A DNA stretch of 11,786 nt from JBFFSQ01 sp041572275 (GTDB lineage: Bacteria > Pseudomonadota > Gammaproteobacteria > SZUA-229), in NCBI GenBank assembly GCA_041572275.1, contig JBFFSQ010000085.1, positions 1 through 11,786 of the forward strand, read 5' to 3'. The notes under the pieces are model-generated. The model worked only from the letters and a program-made list of their open reading frames with translations, did no database searches and was not told the DNA's origin. This document shows, in pieces, positions 1 to 7,575 of this stretch (the stretch's first letter is position 1; every line of letters starts with the position of its first letter). The translations under genes were made by a program, and so were the position numbers.

Positions 1-1381
1 GACTGAATTCCGTATCGAAAAAGACAGCATGGGTGAATTGCAGGTTCCTGCTGATGCGCTTTATGGTGCACAGACTCAGCGCGCGGTGGATAACTTCCCG
101 GTCAGTGATTTAAAAATGCCCCGTGCGTTTATTCGTGCTCTTGGCCTGGTGAAGGCAGCCTGCGCCGAAGTGAACCGTGATCTGGGCTTTATGGATACGC
201 ATCTGACAGCAGCTATTGTGGCAGCAGCGGATGAGGTGGCGGCTGGTGCCTATGATGTGCATTTTCCGATTGATATTTTCCAGACCGGTTCGGGGACCAG
301 TACGAATATGAATGCCAACGAGGTGATCGCCCATGTTGCTAGTGCCTCAGGTCAGACGGTACATCCTAATGACCATGTCAATATGGGGCAGAGCTCAAAT
401 GATGTGATTCCCACGGCCATTCATGTCAGTGCCACATTGGAAACTGCCGGGCAATTATTACCTGCCCTGGAACATCTGAAGCAGGTGATTGAAAAACGGG
501 CTAATGAGCTGGATGATGTGGTCATCACAGGGCGTACCCATTTGATGGATGCCATGCCGGTGCGATTATCCCAGGAGCTCGGTGGCTGGGCGGAGCAGAT
601 TGAGCTGGGTATCGCGCGACTGAAATCAGCCTTGCCTCGTATCAGTTCATTGGTACTGGGCGGAACAGCCGTGGGTACGGGTATTAATGCCCATGCCGAC
701 TTTGGCAGTCGTGTAGCAGAATGTTTGAGCCACAAAACTGGTGAAGCGTTTAGTTCTAATCGCAATAAATTCGAGGGCTTGAGTGCACAGGATGCCGCCG
801 TTGAGTTGAGCGGCCAGCTCAAAACCATCGCCGTTAGCCTGATGAAAATCTCCAATGATTTGCGTTGGATGAATAGTGGGCCACTGGCTGGGCTGGGTGA
901 GATTGCGTTACCGGCTTTGCAGCCGGGTAGCAGTATTATGCCGGGCAAGGTTAACCCGGTCATTCCGGAAGCCATGGCGATGGTCTGTGCACAGGTGATC
1001 GGCAATGATGCCACTATCACCATTGGTGGACAGTCCGGTAATTTCCAGCTCAATGTGATGCTGCCGGTGATTGCCTATAATTTGCTACAGAGCATTGAAA
1101 TATTGGCCACCGGCTCACGTATGCTGGCCGATAAGGCTATTGCAGGCTTTACTGTCAATGAGGCTAACATTGAGGCAGCACTGGGCCGCAATCCGATACT
1201 GGTAACAGCGCTTAATCCGGTGATTGGCTATGAACTGGGTGCAAAAATTGCCAAGACGGCCTATGCAGAGGGGCGTGCAGTCATTGATGTAGCAGAGGAA
1301 ATGACCGAGCTGCCCCGTAATGAACTGGAACGCTTGCTGGCTCCATACGCACTCACATTGGGTGGTATCCAGAAGTCATAA
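1..1381 (+). CDS. fumC: Class II fumarate hydratase, 5' end cut by the window edge
   Basis: Cytosolic, iron-independent fumarase that interconverts fumarate and L-malate in the TCA cycle as a homotetramer. The ATG at 29 is internal: codons from position 2 read TEFRIEKDS before MGELQVPADALYGAQTQRA, the usual FumC N-terminus. Base 1 (G) fits the last base of the true ATG, so only two bases are missing and the protein is about 460 residues, normal for the family. Numbering from that start, NNRNKFEG-type substrate contacts lie in the middle. The catalytic histidine lies in THLMDAMPV (about H181). The superfamily signature GSSIMPGKVNP, carrying the catalytic serine loop, is at about 310-320. The N-terminal residues and length favour fumarase over aspartase or argininosuccinate lyase. 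The gene stands apart from the next one by 155 bases with no strong terminator visible between them. Confidence 0.97.
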   Translation, partial: TEFRIEKDSMGELQVPADALYGAQTQRAVDNFPVSDLKMPRAFIRALGLVKAACAEVNRDLGFMDTHLTAAIVAAADEVAAGAYDVHFPIDIFQTGSGTSTNMNANEVIAHVASASGQTVHPNDHVNMGQSSNDVIPTAIHVSATLETAGQLLPALEHLKQVIEKRANELDDVVITGRTHLMDAMPVRLSQELGGWAEQIELGIARLKSALPRISSLVLGGTAVGTGINAHADFGSRVAECLSHKTGEAFSSNRNKFEGLSAQDAAVELSGQLKTIAVSLMKISNDLRWMNSGPLAGLGEIALPALQPGSSIMPGKVNPVIPEAMAMVCAQVIGNDATITIGGQSGNFQLNVMLPVIAYNLLQSIEILATGSRMLADKAIAGFTVNEANIEAALGRNPILVTALNPVIGYELGAKIAKTAYAEGRAVIDVAEEMTELPRNELERLLAPYALTLGGIQKS

Positions 1382-1422
1382 CAGGCATTGATGAAGGTCG
1401 AAGCGCTGTCTCTCACTCGGCC

Positions 1423-1437
1423 GCTCAATTAATGAGC
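1423..1437. repeat. Small inverted repeat after fumC
   Basis: A 5-base stem (GCTCA at 1423-1427, TGAGC at 1433-1437) closes a 5-base AT loop about 40 bases after the fumC stop. No T-run follows, so it is at best a weak RNA end or pause site and may be chance. Confidence 0.2.
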
Positions 1438-1466
1438 TCAGTCGTTCAAATGATAAAAGCCAAAAA

Positions 1467-1495
1467 TTGAAGTTTTTCCATGGATCAGATTTAAA
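1467..1495 (+). promoter_or_regulatory. Candidate sigma70 promoter for the GAF-HD-GYP gene
   Basis: TTGAAG at 1467-1472 and TTTAAA at 1490-1495 are 17 bases apart. Each matches its consensus hexamer at 4 of 6 positions, and the predicted start near 1502 leaves a leader of about 35 bases. This is a by-eye call. Confidence 0.3.
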
Positions 1496-1498
1496 CGG

Positions 1499-1523
1499 GA
1501 CAGGGATCGTCTGCCTGTCTTTT
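1499..1523 (+). promoter_or_regulatory. Hairpin with short T-run in the leader of the GAF-HD-GYP gene
   Basis: GACAGG at 1499-1504 pairs perfectly with CCTGTC at 1514-1519 across a 9-base loop, followed by TTTT at 1520-1523. It sits just before the ribosome binding site. It could be a weak terminator ending read-through from fumC, or a leader element affecting expression of the next gene. The stem is too short to decide. Confidence 0.3.
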
Positions 1524-1536
1524 AGAGGCCTGCCAG

Positions 1537-3153
1537 ATGAATAATATGCTATCAAAGATAGCCCTGATGAATGATATAGGGGTTGCCCTGTCATCAGAAA
1601 AGAATAACCAGCGTGTACTGGAAATTATTTTAAATGGGGCAAAAGAGCTGACCAATGCAGATGGCGGTACCCTGTATTTACTGGAAGAGGATAACCAGCT
1701 CAAATTTGAAATTGTGTCAACGGATTCTCTGGGTCTGGTGATGGGTGGAACCAGTGGTAATGGTATTCGGTTTCCATCCCTGCCATTGTATGTTGACGGC
1801 GAAGAATACCTGTCTATGGTAGTAACCCGTGCGGTTCTAAAGGATGAAACCATTAACATCTCTGATGCCTATCATGCCGAGGGTTATGATTTTTCTGGCA
1901 CCCGTAAGTTTGATCAGCAAACTGGCTATCGTACACGCTCCCTGTTAACTATACCCATGAAAAACCATGAAGGTGACATCATCGGTGTCTTGCAATTGAT
2001 CAACTGCATGGACCCGGAAAACGGACAGGTGGTGGATTTCTCTGAGGGCGATCGCAAACTGGCTGAATCGCTGGCTTCTCAGGCTGCGGTGGCTTTAACC
2101 AAGAAACGTCTGATTGATGATCAGAAAGCCCTGTTTGAAGCTTTTATCAAGTTGATTGCAGCGGCAATCGATGAAAAATCACCTTATACCGGTGGTCATT
2201 GTAGACGCTTACCCGAGTTAACTCTGATGATTGCCGATGCCTGTCATAATCAAACGCAAGGGCCGCTAAACGAATTCACCATGCAGGAAGGTGATCGCTA
2301 TGAGTTGATGATCGCCGGCTGGTTGCATGATTGCGGCAAGGTGACTACACCTGAATATGTGATTGATAAATCCACCAAGCTGGAAACCATTTATGATCGT
2401 ATCGCGACTATTGATACGCGTTTTGAAGTGCTGAAACGTGATGCCCGGATTGAATATCTTGAGCAGAAACTGGAGTTATCAGCCAACCATGATATTCAGG
2501 GATTAAAACAGGCGCAGGCGGCCTATGAAGTCACCTGTAAACAACTGGATGATGAACGGGACTTTATTCGTCAATGTAATAAGGGCGGTGAATTTATGTC
2601 TGCGCAGGACCAGCAGCGTGTGCGTGATATTGCACAACGACGCTGGCTTGATCCAGAGGGTATCCAGGCCCGTTTATTGTCGGAAGAAGAAATCAAAAAT
2701 CTGACTATAGCCAAAGGGACATTAACCCCAGAAGAGCGCCAGATTATTAATAATCACATATCAGTCACCATCAAAATGCTGGAACAGTTGCCGTTTCCCA
2801 AGCAGCTTAAAAATGTTCCAGAGTATGCGGGTGGTCATCATGAACGTATGGATGGGAATGGTTACCCCAAAGGACTGACTCGGGAGCAAATGTCATGGCA
2901 GGCACGCATGATGGGTGTGGCCGATATTTTTGAAGCACTAACCGCTCGTGATCGGCCCTATAAGCCAGGTAAAAAACTTAGCCAGTGTCTGGAAATCCTG
3001 GGCAATATGAAACTCGATCAGCACATTGATCCAGATGTGTTTGATGTCTTTGTAAAAGAAAAAATATACTTAAAGTATGCCGAGGAGTTTTTACCCGCAG
3101 AGCAGATTGATGAAGTCGATCATGCAAGGATTCCTGGTTACAGCGGTTGCTGA
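1537..3153 (+). CDS. GAF domain plus HD-GYP domain cyclic-di-GMP phosphodiesterase
   Basis: Predicted soluble signalling enzyme of 538 residues that hydrolyses the second messenger c-di-GMP. Residues about 17-195 form a GAF sensor domain, recognisable from GGTLYLLEEDNQLKF and the later SLLTIPMKNHEGDIIGVLQLIN. An HD-GYP catalytic domain follows to about residue 515. The expected metal ligands are all visible: H221, H264-D265 in LHDCGK, H407, H434-H435 and D462. The GYP signature is intact in HHERMDGNGYPKGL (G442-Y443-P444), and ADIFEALTARDRPYKP is conserved. About 115 residues (roughly 280-395), charged and helix-rich, separate the HD and later motifs, which is longer than in the minimal domain. 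No signal peptide, membrane segment or receiver domain is seen. GAGG at 1525-1528, 8 bases before the ATG, resembles a Shine-Dalgarno (the strand reads GAGG within AGAGGC). No diguanylate cyclase gene is nearby. The GAF ligand cannot be inferred. Confidence 0.93.
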   Translation: MNNMLSKIALMNDIGVALSSEKNNQRVLEIILNGAKELTNADGGTLYLLEEDNQLKFEIVSTDSLGLVMGGTSGNGIRFPSLPLYVDGEEYLSMVVTRAVLKDETINISDAYHAEGYDFSGTRKFDQQTGYRTRSLLTIPMKNHEGDIIGVLQLINCMDPENGQVVDFSEGDRKLAESLASQAAVALTKKRLIDDQKALFEAFIKLIAAAIDEKSPYTGGHCRRLPELTLMIADACHNQTQGPLNEFTMQEGDRYELMIAGWLHDCGKVTTPEYVIDKSTKLETIYDRIATIDTRFEVLKRDARIEYLEQKLELSANHDIQGLKQAQAAYEVTCKQLDDERDFIRQCNKGGEFMSAQDQQRVRDIAQRRWLDPEGIQARLLSEEEIKNLTIAKGTLTPEERQIINNHISVTIKMLEQLPFPKQLKNVPEYAGGHHERMDGNGYPKGLTREQMSWQARMMGVADIFEALTARDRPYKPGKKLSQCLEILGNMKLDQHIDPDVFDVFVKEKIYLKYAEEFLPAEQIDEVDHARIPGYSGC

Positions 3154-3220
3154 GTTTTGCTCTATAGAAAGAGACATGCGTTGATATGTTCTGGTGTTTT
3201 TCGTTTTAAAAAATGATTAT

Positions 3221-3244
3221 ATGAATTTGTCAGAATTCATTTTT
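3221..3244. repeat. AT-rich palindrome before the Na/Pi gene (operator or weak terminator)
   Basis: ATGAATT at 3221-3227 and AATTCAT at 3234-3240 form a perfect 7-base inverted repeat with a 6-base loop, followed by TTTT at 3241-3244. It could be a weak terminator for the upstream gene. It also overlaps the -35 hexamer of the promoter proposed at 3227-3255, so an operator is possible. Confidence 0.35.
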
Positions 3245-3255
3245 ACTGCTTTAAT
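3227..3255 (+). promoter_or_regulatory. Candidate sigma70 promoter for the Na/Pi cotransporter gene
   Basis: TTGTCA at 3227-3232 (5 of 6 match) and TTTAAT at 3250-3255 (5 of 6 match) are separated by an ideal 17 bases. The predicted start near 3262 gives a leader of about 40 bases. I could not find a convincing two-repeat Pho box, so control by phosphate starvation is not shown. Confidence 0.45.
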
Positions 3256-3301
3256 TATTTATAAGTACCTTCAGTTTAAAGATGATAACTAAAAGAGAAT
3301 T

Positions 3302-5134
3302 ATGGGCTACGGTTTTTCAGATGTTTTGACCCTTATTGGCTCCCTTGGCCTGTTTCTTTATGGCATGAAAGTAATGAGTGATTCGCTCATTGAGTTGGCG
3401 GGTGCCCGCATGCGAAGTATTCTTGCGATCACCACGTCTAATCGTTTTTTTGCCTTGCTTACCGGTTTTTTTATTACCGCAATCATTCAATCTTCGTCAG
3501 CAACCACATTGATGGTGGTGAGTTTTGTGAATGCCAGTCTGCTGACCTTAACTGAGGCCGTTGGTGTCATTATGGGGGCCAATATTGGTACCACGGTTAC
3601 GGCCTGGCTGATTTCGATACTGGGCTTCAAGGTGAAAATGAGTGCTATTGCATTGCCTCTGGTTGGAGCCGGTTTCTTGCTGACATTGGCCAAACAGGAA
3701 AAAACACGGCAATGGGGTTTGTTTATTATTGGGTTTGCCGTTCTGTTTATTGCCCTCGAATTTTTGAAAGATTCAGTGCCGGATATCAGCAAGAATCCAG
3801 ATATTTTGGAATTCCTGGCAGAATATACACAGCAGGGCTTTGTATCGATCCTGTTGTTCCTGTTGATAGGTGCAGTATTAACCCTGGTGGTACAATCATC
3901 CAGTGCTGTGATGGCATTAACGCTACTAATGTGTTTCGAGGGGTGGTTGCCGTTTGATATGGCGGCGGCGATGGTACTGGGTCAGAATATTGGGACTACC
4001 ATGACTGCGATTATGGCAGCTTTTGTTGCTAACTATCAGGCCAAACGCGCGGCCTGGGCTCATCTGATATTCAACCTGTTGGGCACGTTCTGGATATTGA
4101 TTGTATTTTATCCCTTCATCGAAGGTGTAGGGCAGGTAGTTGAACGTCTGGAAGGTGCCTCACCCTTTGTGACTGCAGCGGCTATACCCATTGCACTTTC
4201 ATTATTTCACACAATTTTCAATGTTCTCAATGCAGCAGTTCAAATTGGTTTTCTTGGATCAATAGTCAATATTGTTGAACGCATTGTACCGGAAGTAGTT
4301 GTGAAGGAGATTGAAATTGATAAGCCGCAGTTTCTTGATGAAACTTCGATGCAGTATCCACAGACCGCGATCAAGGCGTTAACTGATGAGTCGGTACGTC
4401 TGTTGGAGAATGCCGCCTATATAGTCCTGGCTCATGGCCTGAGTGTTCACCGTACAGATCTAGAGCGGGCGGCACATTTGAAAGAGGTGCTGATTTCAGC
4501 CAAGGCCATACCTATTGATATTGATCAGATTTATACCACCAAAATCAAAACCATTTATAGTCAAATTCTGGAGTATGCCACCCAGGTGCAATGCCTTTTT
4601 AATCTTAAAAAGGAAGAGGTTGAAGTGGTACGTAATATCCTGGTGGCTGATCGATTACTGGTTCAGGTGGTTAAGCGTATGAAGCCGTTACACAAAAATA
4701 TGGCTCGCTATCTGGAATCGGACAATGAGGCCATTCGCCGAGAGTATAATATTTTGCGACGCAGAATTTTAAAGGTGGTGAGGGAGATTAAGCGTATTGG
4801 CAGTACTGATAACCTTCGTGATCAGCTGGATAATATCAAACGTCACCGCAGAAAAGCTTCGAAGTTGGATGTGTTATTGACGGGCCATATCGAAGAGTTG
4901 CTGTTAGATGGTGGAATTACTAATGAAATGGCAACTTCGTTAATGAATGATAGTTCCAATGCTGCCCGTATTACCAAAAACCTGGTTGATATTGCGACGA
5001 TTCTCTATGCGCCAAAAGATAGTCTCATAGAAGCGATCGACGAGGAGAATGCGGAACAGTTTCCGGTTAGTGGGGAACCGGTTATTTTGTCTGAGGAAGA
5101 GGGGGTTGTTCAGGCCATTGATGAAAGTGGCTGA
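3302..5134 (+). CDS. Na+/phosphate cotransporter with C-terminal PhoU-like domain
   Basis: Inner-membrane protein of 610 residues in the NptA/YjbB (SLC34-like) family, which moves phosphate with sodium. The membrane part (about 1-330) has the family's inverted duplication: QSSSATT at 63-69 with GANIGTT at 92-98, repeated as QSSSAVM at 198-204 with GQNIGTT at 227-233. HLIFNLLGT (254-262) and LFHTIFNVLN (301-310) are also typical. Residues about 345-580 are charged and helical and match the PhoU-like bundles fused to many bacterial members, followed by an acidic tail. In E. coli, YjbB overproduction has been linked to phosphate export, so the direction of transport here is uncertain. A short purine stretch (GAG at 3295-3297) lies close to the ATG. 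The gene is 148 bases from the HD-GYP gene, with its own candidate promoter, and convergent with mltD. Confidence 0.93.
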   Translation: MGYGFSDVLTLIGSLGLFLYGMKVMSDSLIELAGARMRSILAITTSNRFFALLTGFFITAIIQSSSATTLMVVSFVNASLLTLTEAVGVIMGANIGTTVTAWLISILGFKVKMSAIALPLVGAGFLLTLAKQEKTRQWGLFIIGFAVLFIALEFLKDSVPDISKNPDILEFLAEYTQQGFVSILLFLLIGAVLTLVVQSSSAVMALTLLMCFEGWLPFDMAAAMVLGQNIGTTMTAIMAAFVANYQAKRAAWAHLIFNLLGTFWILIVFYPFIEGVGQVVERLEGASPFVTAAAIPIALSLFHTIFNVLNAAVQIGFLGSIVNIVERIVPEVVVKEIEIDKPQFLDETSMQYPQTAIKALTDESVRLLENAAYIVLAHGLSVHRTDLERAAHLKEVLISAKAIPIDIDQIYTTKIKTIYSQILEYATQVQCLFNLKKEEVEVVRNILVADRLLVQVVKRMKPLHKNMARYLESDNEAIRREYNILRRRILKVVREIKRIGSTDNLRDQLDNIKRHRRKASKLDVLLTGHIEELLLDGGITNEMATSLMNDSSNAARITKNLVDIATILYAPKDSLIEAIDEENAEQFPVSGEPVILSEEEGVVQAIDESG

Positions 5135-5273
5135 TTATTATCGTCAAGAGTATTAAATCCAGCAAACAATACAAAGTCACAATTCAAATTATACTGCTAA
5201 CTTCTTTTTAATAACCACGATCTACGAGCCACACTTCAGTCATTGCCTTGCTAAACAACAAGTCTGTAAGGTT
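5135..5273. other. Intergenic gap between convergent genes
   Basis: An AT-rich stretch separates the ends of the Na/Pi gene and mltD. I see no strong terminator hairpin. The only notable structure is a short palindrome at 5268-5281 (AAGGTT, TT, AACCTT), which includes the mltD stop codon and has too small a loop to fold well. Confidence 0.4.
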
Positions 5274-6992
5274 TTAACCTTCACCGGTTTGTTTGGTGAT
5301 GTCTATATACAGTTTTAATGTTTGTCCTGGTTTGAGGAAGCTGCCTTTGATTTGGTTCCAGCGATGTAGGTCACTGACCGCGACATTAAAGCGGCTGGCG
5401 ATGCGATACAATGAATCGCCATTACGTACCTTGTAGTAGATCGAGCGTATGGTATTGATGCCGGCACTGGCCGCGCCGCCACTGGCAGGTGATAATGCTT
5501 TTCGGGTCCAGATAACCAGTTTTTGACCTGCACGCAGGGGGTCACGGATAGCCATGCCATTCCATCGTGCCAGTTTTTTGGTGTCGACTTTATATTTTCG
5601 AGAGATTTCCCAGAAGCTTTCGCCTGGTTTCACAATATGAACAACCTTGTGACCTTTACGATTGATTGATTGTAAGGTGCGCTTGCGCTGGTAAGCCGTG
5701 AGGTTGTAGTCAGATAGTTTGCGGCTGGATACGGGAATTAGCAGGTGTTTGCCTGCGCGCAGGCTATTCGAGCGCAGGTTGTTGACACGTTTGATGTTTT
5801 TAACGGAAATATTATAGCGGTCAGAAATATGGCTGAGTGTTTCACCGTTGCGAATTTTATGGCGCTTCCATTTAATACGTTGTGAGGTGGGCAGTTGAGC
5901 CAGACCTTCACGGAAGGTATCGGCATTTTCCACTGGAATCAGTAACGTGTGTGGTCCATAGGGGTCAGTGGCCCAGCGATTATAACCAGGGTTCAGGCGG
6001 TATAGTTGTTCCAGAGAAATACCCGCGAGTTCAGCCGCCATGGCCAGATCAATCTGGGATTCGGTATCGATTTGTTCAAAGTAGGGAGCGTCCTCGAGGC
6101 AACGCAGTGAAATGTTATGCGATTCTGGATCGGCGATGAGTCGCTTCAATGCCAGTAGTTTGGGTACGTAGGCCTGGGTTTCCTTTGGTAGCTTCAGGTT
6201 CCAGAAATCAGTGGGGCGGTTACGTTTGAGGTTTTTACGAATGGCACGGCGAACGGTACCGGATCCCGAATTATAGGCTGCCAGGGCATGCAGCCAGTCA
6301 CCTTTGAATTCTTTATTCAGTTGTTCAAGGTATTTTAGAGCCGCTCGTGTCGACGCGTAGATGTCGCGGCGACCGTCATACCACCAGTTCTGTTTTAAAC
6401 CATAGAGTTTGCCGGTGGATGGAATGAACTGCCAGATACCAGCTGCTCGACCATGAGAATAAGCAAAAGGCTGGAATGCGCTTTCAACAATCGGTAGTAG
6501 TGCAAGTTCGGTGGGCAGGCCACGTGCTTCGGCTTCATTGAGGATAAAATACAGAAATGGCTCGGCGCGCTCGACCACACGATCCAGATATTTTTCATGT
6601 CGGGCATACCAGTTGAGTTCGGAGAGCAGGCGTTTGTTGTCTTCCGTATCGGCTAACTGGAAGCCTGCTCGCAGGCGGGGCCAGATATTCTTGGGATACT
6701 GGTCTTCATAATCGGCATAATTAATCGCAAAGAGGGCCTCATCCTCTTCTTCTGCCTGCTGTTCGAGAAGGAGCTGGGTTTCCGCCTCTGGCACTGATAT
6801 ATTGTCCCCGGCCGCTGCAGATGCTTGTATTTGTAAATCCGCTGTAGTGGATAGCTGGGCACATCCAAATACGGGTAAAATCACCGTAAGGAGCGCAATA
6901 ACACGGATGGAGCTGAACTGGGCTGTAGGAAAAAATATAGAAATCAATGTCTTAACAACTTTTTTTAAGTTTATTATTACTAAAGTGTACAA
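5274..6992 (-). CDS. mltD: Membrane-bound lytic murein transglycosylase D, lipoprotein with three LysM repeats
   Basis: Cleaves the glycan strands of peptidoglycan to 1,6-anhydro-muropeptides, acting from the periplasmic side of the outer membrane. Numbered from the TTG at 6992, a hydrophobic segment VIALLTVILPVFGC ends in a lipobox with the acylated cysteine at C44. The GH23 catalytic domain spans about 145-285: the catalytic glutamate is E170 in LLPIVESAFQP, followed by GRAAGIWQFIPSTGKLYGL and ALAAYNSG. A middle MltD segment follows, then three LysM murein-binding repeats at about 378-420, 449-495 and 519-562. E. coli MltD has fewer repeats in my recollection. There is no in-frame ATG before the signal sequence: only TTG at 6992 or TTG at 6947 (residue 16), neither with a clear Shine-Dalgarno, so the exact start is unsettled. 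Starting at 6947 would give a more typical signal peptide length. Confidence 0.94.
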   Translation of the reverse strand: MYTLVIINLKKVVKTLISIFFPTAQFSSIRVIALLTVILPVFGCAQLSTTADLQIQASAAAGDNISVPEAETQLLLEQQAEEEDEALFAINYADYEDQYPKNIWPRLRAGFQLADTEDNKRLLSELNWYARHEKYLDRVVERAEPFLYFILNEAEARGLPTELALLPIVESAFQPFAYSHGRAAGIWQFIPSTGKLYGLKQNWWYDGRRDIYASTRAALKYLEQLNKEFKGDWLHALAAYNSGSGTVRRAIRKNLKRNRPTDFWNLKLPKETQAYVPKLLALKRLIADPESHNISLRCLEDAPYFEQIDTESQIDLAMAAELAGISLEQLYRLNPGYNRWATDPYGPHTLLIPVENADTFREGLAQLPTSQRIKWKRHKIRNGETLSHISDRYNISVKNIKRVNNLRSNSLRAGKHLLIPVSSRKLSDYNLTAYQRKRTLQSINRKGHKVVHIVKPGESFWEISRKYKVDTKKLARWNGMAIRDPLRAGQKLVIWTRKALSPASGGAASAGINTIRSIYYKVRNGDSLYRIASRFNVAVSDLHRWNQIKGSFLKPGQTLKLYIDITKQTGEG

Positions 6993-7002
6993 TTAAACCG
7001 AG

Positions 7003-7008
7003 TTTATA
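7003..7008 (-). promoter_or_regulatory. Possible -10 hexamer for mltD
   Basis: On the reverse strand this reads TATAAA, but no good -35 lies 16-18 bases upstream. Transcription from here would begin near 6996, leaving almost no leader before the TTG at 6992, which indirectly favours the later TTG at 6947. Confidence 0.22.
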
Positions 7009-7072
7009 GCATCTATAGACAAACGTCGCGACTAATTAACATAGATACATCACAATTCTTAGACTTTTCCTT

Positions 7073-7522
7073 ATGAATAAAGCCAATTCCACCATAGTAG
7101 AACTTTTTACCGATGGCGCTTGTCGCGGTAATCCAGGCCCCGGGGGATGGGGGGCTCTCATGCGTTATCAGGGTAATGAAAAAGAGCTCTTTGGTGGCGA
7201 TAAGGAAACCACGAATAATCGAATGGAATTGATGGCGGCAATCATGGGGCTGGAAACACTGAAACGTCCCTGCAGGGTAAAACTCTATACCGATTCGAAA
7301 TATGTCATGCAGGGCATTACCGAATGGATTCATAACTGGAAGGCCAAGGGCTGGAAGAACTCAGCTAGAAAACCGGTGAAAAATGCGGATTTGTGGAGGC
7401 GCCTGGACCAGGCGCGTAATGGCCATGATGTGGAATGGGTCTGGGTCAAAGGCCATGCTGGTCATGAAGGCAATGAGCGAGCAGATGAACTGGCTAATAA
7501 GGGTATCGATGAGTTGCAATAA
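7073..7522 (+). CDS. rnhA: Ribonuclease HI
   Basis: Cytosolic endonuclease of 149 residues that degrades the RNA strand of RNA-DNA hybrids, removing R-loops and primers. All four metal-binding carboxylates are visible: D14 in FTDGACRGNPGPGG, E52 in NNRMEL, D74 in YTDSKYV and D138 in NERADELANKG. The catalytic-loop histidine is H128 in KGHAGHEGN. The E. coli enzyme has the same set at D10, E48, D70 and D134, a constant offset of four. The basic handle region with KAKGWKNSARKPVKN (about 90-104) is also present, so the enzyme looks complete and active. No Shine-Dalgarno is seen before the ATG. It is divergent from mltD (80 bases apart) and followed by dnaQ on the same strand after 53 bases, which suggests joint transcription. 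Confidence 0.98.
   Translation: MNKANSTIVELFTDGACRGNPGPGGWGALMRYQGNEKELFGGDKETTNNRMELMAAIMGLETLKRPCRVKLYTDSKYVMQGITEWIHNWKAKGWKNSARKPVKNADLWRRLDQARNGHDVEWVWVKGHAGHEGNERADELANKGIDELQ
7399..7415. repeat. Near-perfect GC-rich palindrome inside rnhA
   Basis: GCGCCTGG at 7399-7406 and CCAGGCGC at 7408-7415 are exact inverted copies around one central base. The stretch encodes RLDQA in the ordinary rnhA frame, so it may simply reflect codon choice. Confidence 0.5.
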
Positions 7523-7575
7523 ACCCTGTCACCTGTAAACTCAATTCCAGTCTAATTTCTGATTCCAGCTACATT

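Noticed and set aside
421..1053. Long reverse-strand reading frame opposite fumC (210 residues)
   Set aside because: It lies wholly within the well-conserved fumC gene, has no recognisable protein features and is a shadow of codon bias.
7013..7333. Reverse-strand frame opposite rnhA (106 residues)
   Set aside because: It overlaps a complete RNase HI gene and has no family-like sequence; no ribosome site is seen.
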